A stretch of DNA of 64,000 nt, from assembly GCA_020736575.1 (NCBI GenBank), contig JAGPYM010000004.1, forward strand, positions 124,001 to 188,000, read 5' to 3'. This document shows, piece by piece, positions 61,562 to 64,000 of this stretch. The notes under the pieces were generated by a model. It ran no database searches. It saw nothing but the letters and a program-made list of their open reading frames with translations, and had not been told where the DNA came from. Position 1 is the first letter of the stretch. The number at the start of each line of letters is the position of its first letter. A program made the translations under genes and the position numbers. Source of the DNA: Thelonectria olida. Taxonomy: Eukaryota > Ascomycota > Sordariomycetes > Hypocreales > Nectriaceae.

Positions 61562-64000
61562 TCAAGGCTTCACCGACCACAAATCGCGCGACCAGCCCAT
61601 CTCCCGCAGTTTTTTGCTGCCGGATCCCACCGTGCGCTTCTCTCCGGTGCTGATTGCGAGAGCCTTACTGCAGGCTGCAAAGGCCTCGACAAGTTCTTTC
61701 ATCCGCCCAGCTTCCACAAAGACGGTCGACAGGTCCGAGTTTCTCTCGGCGATGACGGCCGCCAACTCCATGCACTCCAAAAGGTGGTCTCGAGAGAGGC
61801 CGGTGCCTGCGAAGTGGAGCGTGCTCACATAGGCCATGATGGTCTCAGGGAGATATGCCTGGCGCAGCTCTTGCAGTTCCTCATCGCCCTCTGTTCAAAA
61901 TTAGTGGTTGTGACGGCATGATGTCCGAGACTAGACGTACCTTCGATGCCCGTAATTAGCCAGTTGCTTAGTAGTGGCTGCATAGTCTCTTTGGTGCTCT
62001 TCACCTGCACACCGACCTCGGTCCAGAATTTGCGCTCGGGGGCCCTGCCATGTGTTAGAATTTAGTCCAACATCAAGTCCTGGTTGACCTACTCAGTTGC
62101 CAAATGCGCCATGGATGCAACTGTCTCCATACTGTCGAGTGCCTGAACGAGGGATTCCAATTCACGGTAGTTTCTCGCATCCGAGGCTACCCTCTCCGGC
62201 TTGACGTCTGGAATCTGGTGATTCTCAAGCTGCTGGGCCCAGAAGGTTATGTCGCCAAACCAGTAATTGTCAATCTCATCCTGCCCGGTGAGAGCAGCGA
62301 CAATCTCACCAAAAGGTACCCTCTTCATTAGCTGTCGTGCTGCGTCGAGGTGCAGGTGTTCTTTTATCGCATTAGCTTCCATCATAGCATGACATGATAC
62401 ACGTTAACTGACTGAGGAAGAATTTGTAGACTCTGGTTCCTATCGCAAAGACCTTTGGCCAAGTCTCATTCACCAGCATCAACCACTCCAGCGAACGGAT
62501 CAGATATTCATGCTTAATGTCGATGACGTCCTCATCGCTGGCAAAGAAATCTGCCCTGACTGGTCGTCCAACTCTTGACGTGGGTGGGCCAGGTGCGATG
62601 ATAGAGAAGGATTCCTTAGCCGGGAAAACGCCCCTGGTATTCTTCTGAAGAGCAACGTCTTCATACATGAGCCAGGCTTGGGTCTTGACGAATTCCATCA
62701 CATCAATACCGGCGTTCTTGATGAGCTTAAGTTGGGTCAGTCGCCGCTTGGGATTGCTCTCAGTGATGAGGTTGTAGCTCAGCACCTCATATCCTCGGGT
62801 TGTCGAGATAATAGAACAGTAAAGCGGTATTAGTTCTGGTAGCTGAGCAAGCCGCAAGTAGTTGGTGTAGCCCGCCAAAATGTTTTCTTGGCCTCGCCTC
62901 CATTCCGACGGGGGTGCCGAAGGAAGCCCAAAACTCCCCCCTGCGCCCCCGTATTTCTCCAGCAATGCGATGAGAAGGTGAACGTGGGCAACGATACGGA
63001 GTCCATGATGCTGATCTGACTGGAAGTATTTTTCGTTGTTTACCTGGAGGTCACTGTTGACCGGGGTTCGGTAAATGCTTTTTGAGACAACATCTGTACC
63101 ACTGCCTGCCGCTAGAACCAAGCCCTGCTCGAAAAGGTGACGGTCAATCTCTTTCGAAATAAGAGAGGCTTGGAGCGCTTTGGTTGGCTCCACAGCTTCG
63201 GCGCGGATCTGGGGGTTTGATTCAAGAGTATGCATGAGGCGTTTCTCGACCGTTTGCGACTCGCCGTGGAACTGGATAGCATCGAAAGAAGGAAAAGACT
63301 GGGCTAGGTTGGTAGCGATTCCGGGGGGACATTTGCCCAGAATGAACGTATCAAGCTGTGTCCGTAGTAGGGCATTGTAGTTGGCGAAGAGGAAGTCGTC
63401 CCAGGTCAGGGCGACCTTTTCCACGCTGGAAATGTCACCGGAGAGCACACCATACACGGCTCGTTCGTAGTCGTCGTATCCCCCTTGCCGTGCTAGACCG
63501 AAACACATGCGTCGCCAAAGTGCTAGCGATGCTGGTGCTTCCACAGAGGTAGCTTTGCCATCGCCTGGTGAGAGAAGCATGGCAGACGAGGAGACATAAC
63601 GCCACATCTCTGTTCTTTCCTGGCACCATTCGCGAATCACTTCTGGACTAGACCCCCGGCGAAGATGCTCAAAGCACCCAAGCCAGACAGCACGTTCGAA
63701 GAATGCGTCCGGAGCTTCGAGTTTGCGGGCTTGACGGCTCGGGGCATCAGGGTCCATTTGGGTGATGAGTAGGTGACCGTCTTTATCACAGAATCGGTTC
63801 TCGATGTTTGGGGATAGGCGGTCCAGGAGGTGCGGCCATGCATTAACACTCTTCTTCATCTTGATGGCGGTGCGGGTGTGAATCCATCCGTGAGCGACGA
63901 TATCTCCTCGTTCTGCCTTCTGCTGGAGCTCCCGAGCCAGTTCATCGATATCTGGGCCGGAAGAAGCATTGGTTTGTAGCCATTGGACAACAGCCCGACG
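61562..64000 (-). CDS. nup84: Nucleoporin Nup84/Nup107 (5' end outside window)
   Basis: Minus-strand exons visible are 64000-62413 (open at the edge), 62360-62093, 62044-61941 and 61890-61562, giving 762 residues of the C-terminal part. Introns are 48-52 bp; the first uses GTCAGT. The protein is almost wholly alpha-helical, as for the Nup84/Nup107 solenoid. Landmarks are GWIHTRTAIK near the edge, EMWRYVSSSAMLL, YERAVYGVLSGD, YTNYLRLAQLPELIPLYCSI, SLEWLMLVNETWPKVFAIGT, LHLDAARQLMKRVPFGEIVA and the tail LHFAGTGLSRDHLLECMELA followed by VIAERNSDL. Nup84 is part of the Y-shaped complex that builds the nuclear pore scaffold and coats the curved membrane. The start and N-terminal half lie to the right of the window. 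Confidence 0.92.

Noticed and set aside
1..64000. Biosynthetic cluster, transposon, CRISPR array or mitochondrial DNA
   Set aside because: No synthase, transposase, reverse transcriptase or regular repeat-spacer pattern was seen; the content is nuclear housekeeping genes.

Overview
The window is nuclear DNA of a filamentous ascomycete (Pezizomycotina, most likely a sordariomycete). Genes carry short introns (mostly 46-115 bp, with GTRNGT donors and CTNAC branch sites), both strands are used, and the genes include a Crz1-type calcineurin-responsive factor, Nas6, Prp46, Orc1, Mak21, Vma5, Vps37 and Nup84. Intergenic DNA holds GGTACCT/CCTAGG-rich clusters of a kind I associate with sordariomycetes. 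Placement below class is not possible from sequence alone. All gene models were assembled by eye from reading frames and splice signals; no database search was run.

Layout. (a) 1-3.2 kb: the 3' part of a Crz1/CrzA zinc-finger gene, converging on a small conserved fungal gene resembling the DUF7053 family. (b) 3.2-10.1 kb: almost 7 kb without a convincing gene, ending in the probable leader of a giant gene. (c) 10.1-20.3 kb: one uninterrupted reading frame for a roughly 3,400-residue low-complexity protein. It has an N-terminal array of Trp/Gly-Lys motifs, 20 copies of a roughly 105-residue Ala/Glu module with a conserved KKGKLGRKDTERY core, an acidic block, a basic Ser/Pro block and an Arg/Glu-rich tail. 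This is the most unusual object in the window. (d) 21.7-51.5 kb: a dense housekeeping island with a Sgm1/TMF-like golgin, Nas6, Prp46, Orc1, a conserved fungal RGG protein, prefoldin 5, mitochondrial prolyl-tRNA synthetase, Mak21/Noc1, a small cystatin-like protein, a hotdog thioesterase, APS kinase, V-ATPase subunit C, an AT-hook protein and an F-box protein. Several genes share short divergent promoters (Nas6/Prp46, ProRS/Mak21). (e) 51.5-58.5 kb: a second gene-poor stretch of about 7 kb. (f) 58.5-64 kb: a conserved fungal protein of unknown function, Vps37 (ESCRT-I) and the 3' part of Nup84/Nup107, which runs off the window.

Functional sense. There is no biosynthetic cluster, mobile element, CRISPR array or rRNA. 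The island is ordinary cell biology: replication licensing, splicing, ribosome biogenesis, proteasome assembly, Golgi and ESCRT trafficking, vacuolar acidification, sulfate assimilation and nuclear pores. The novelty lies in the giant repeat protein and its leader, in a few odd gene structures (a GC-AG intron, an ATG-only first coding exon, a 14-nt exon, a frame-preserving intron), and in the two gene deserts flanking large regulatory or repeat genes.
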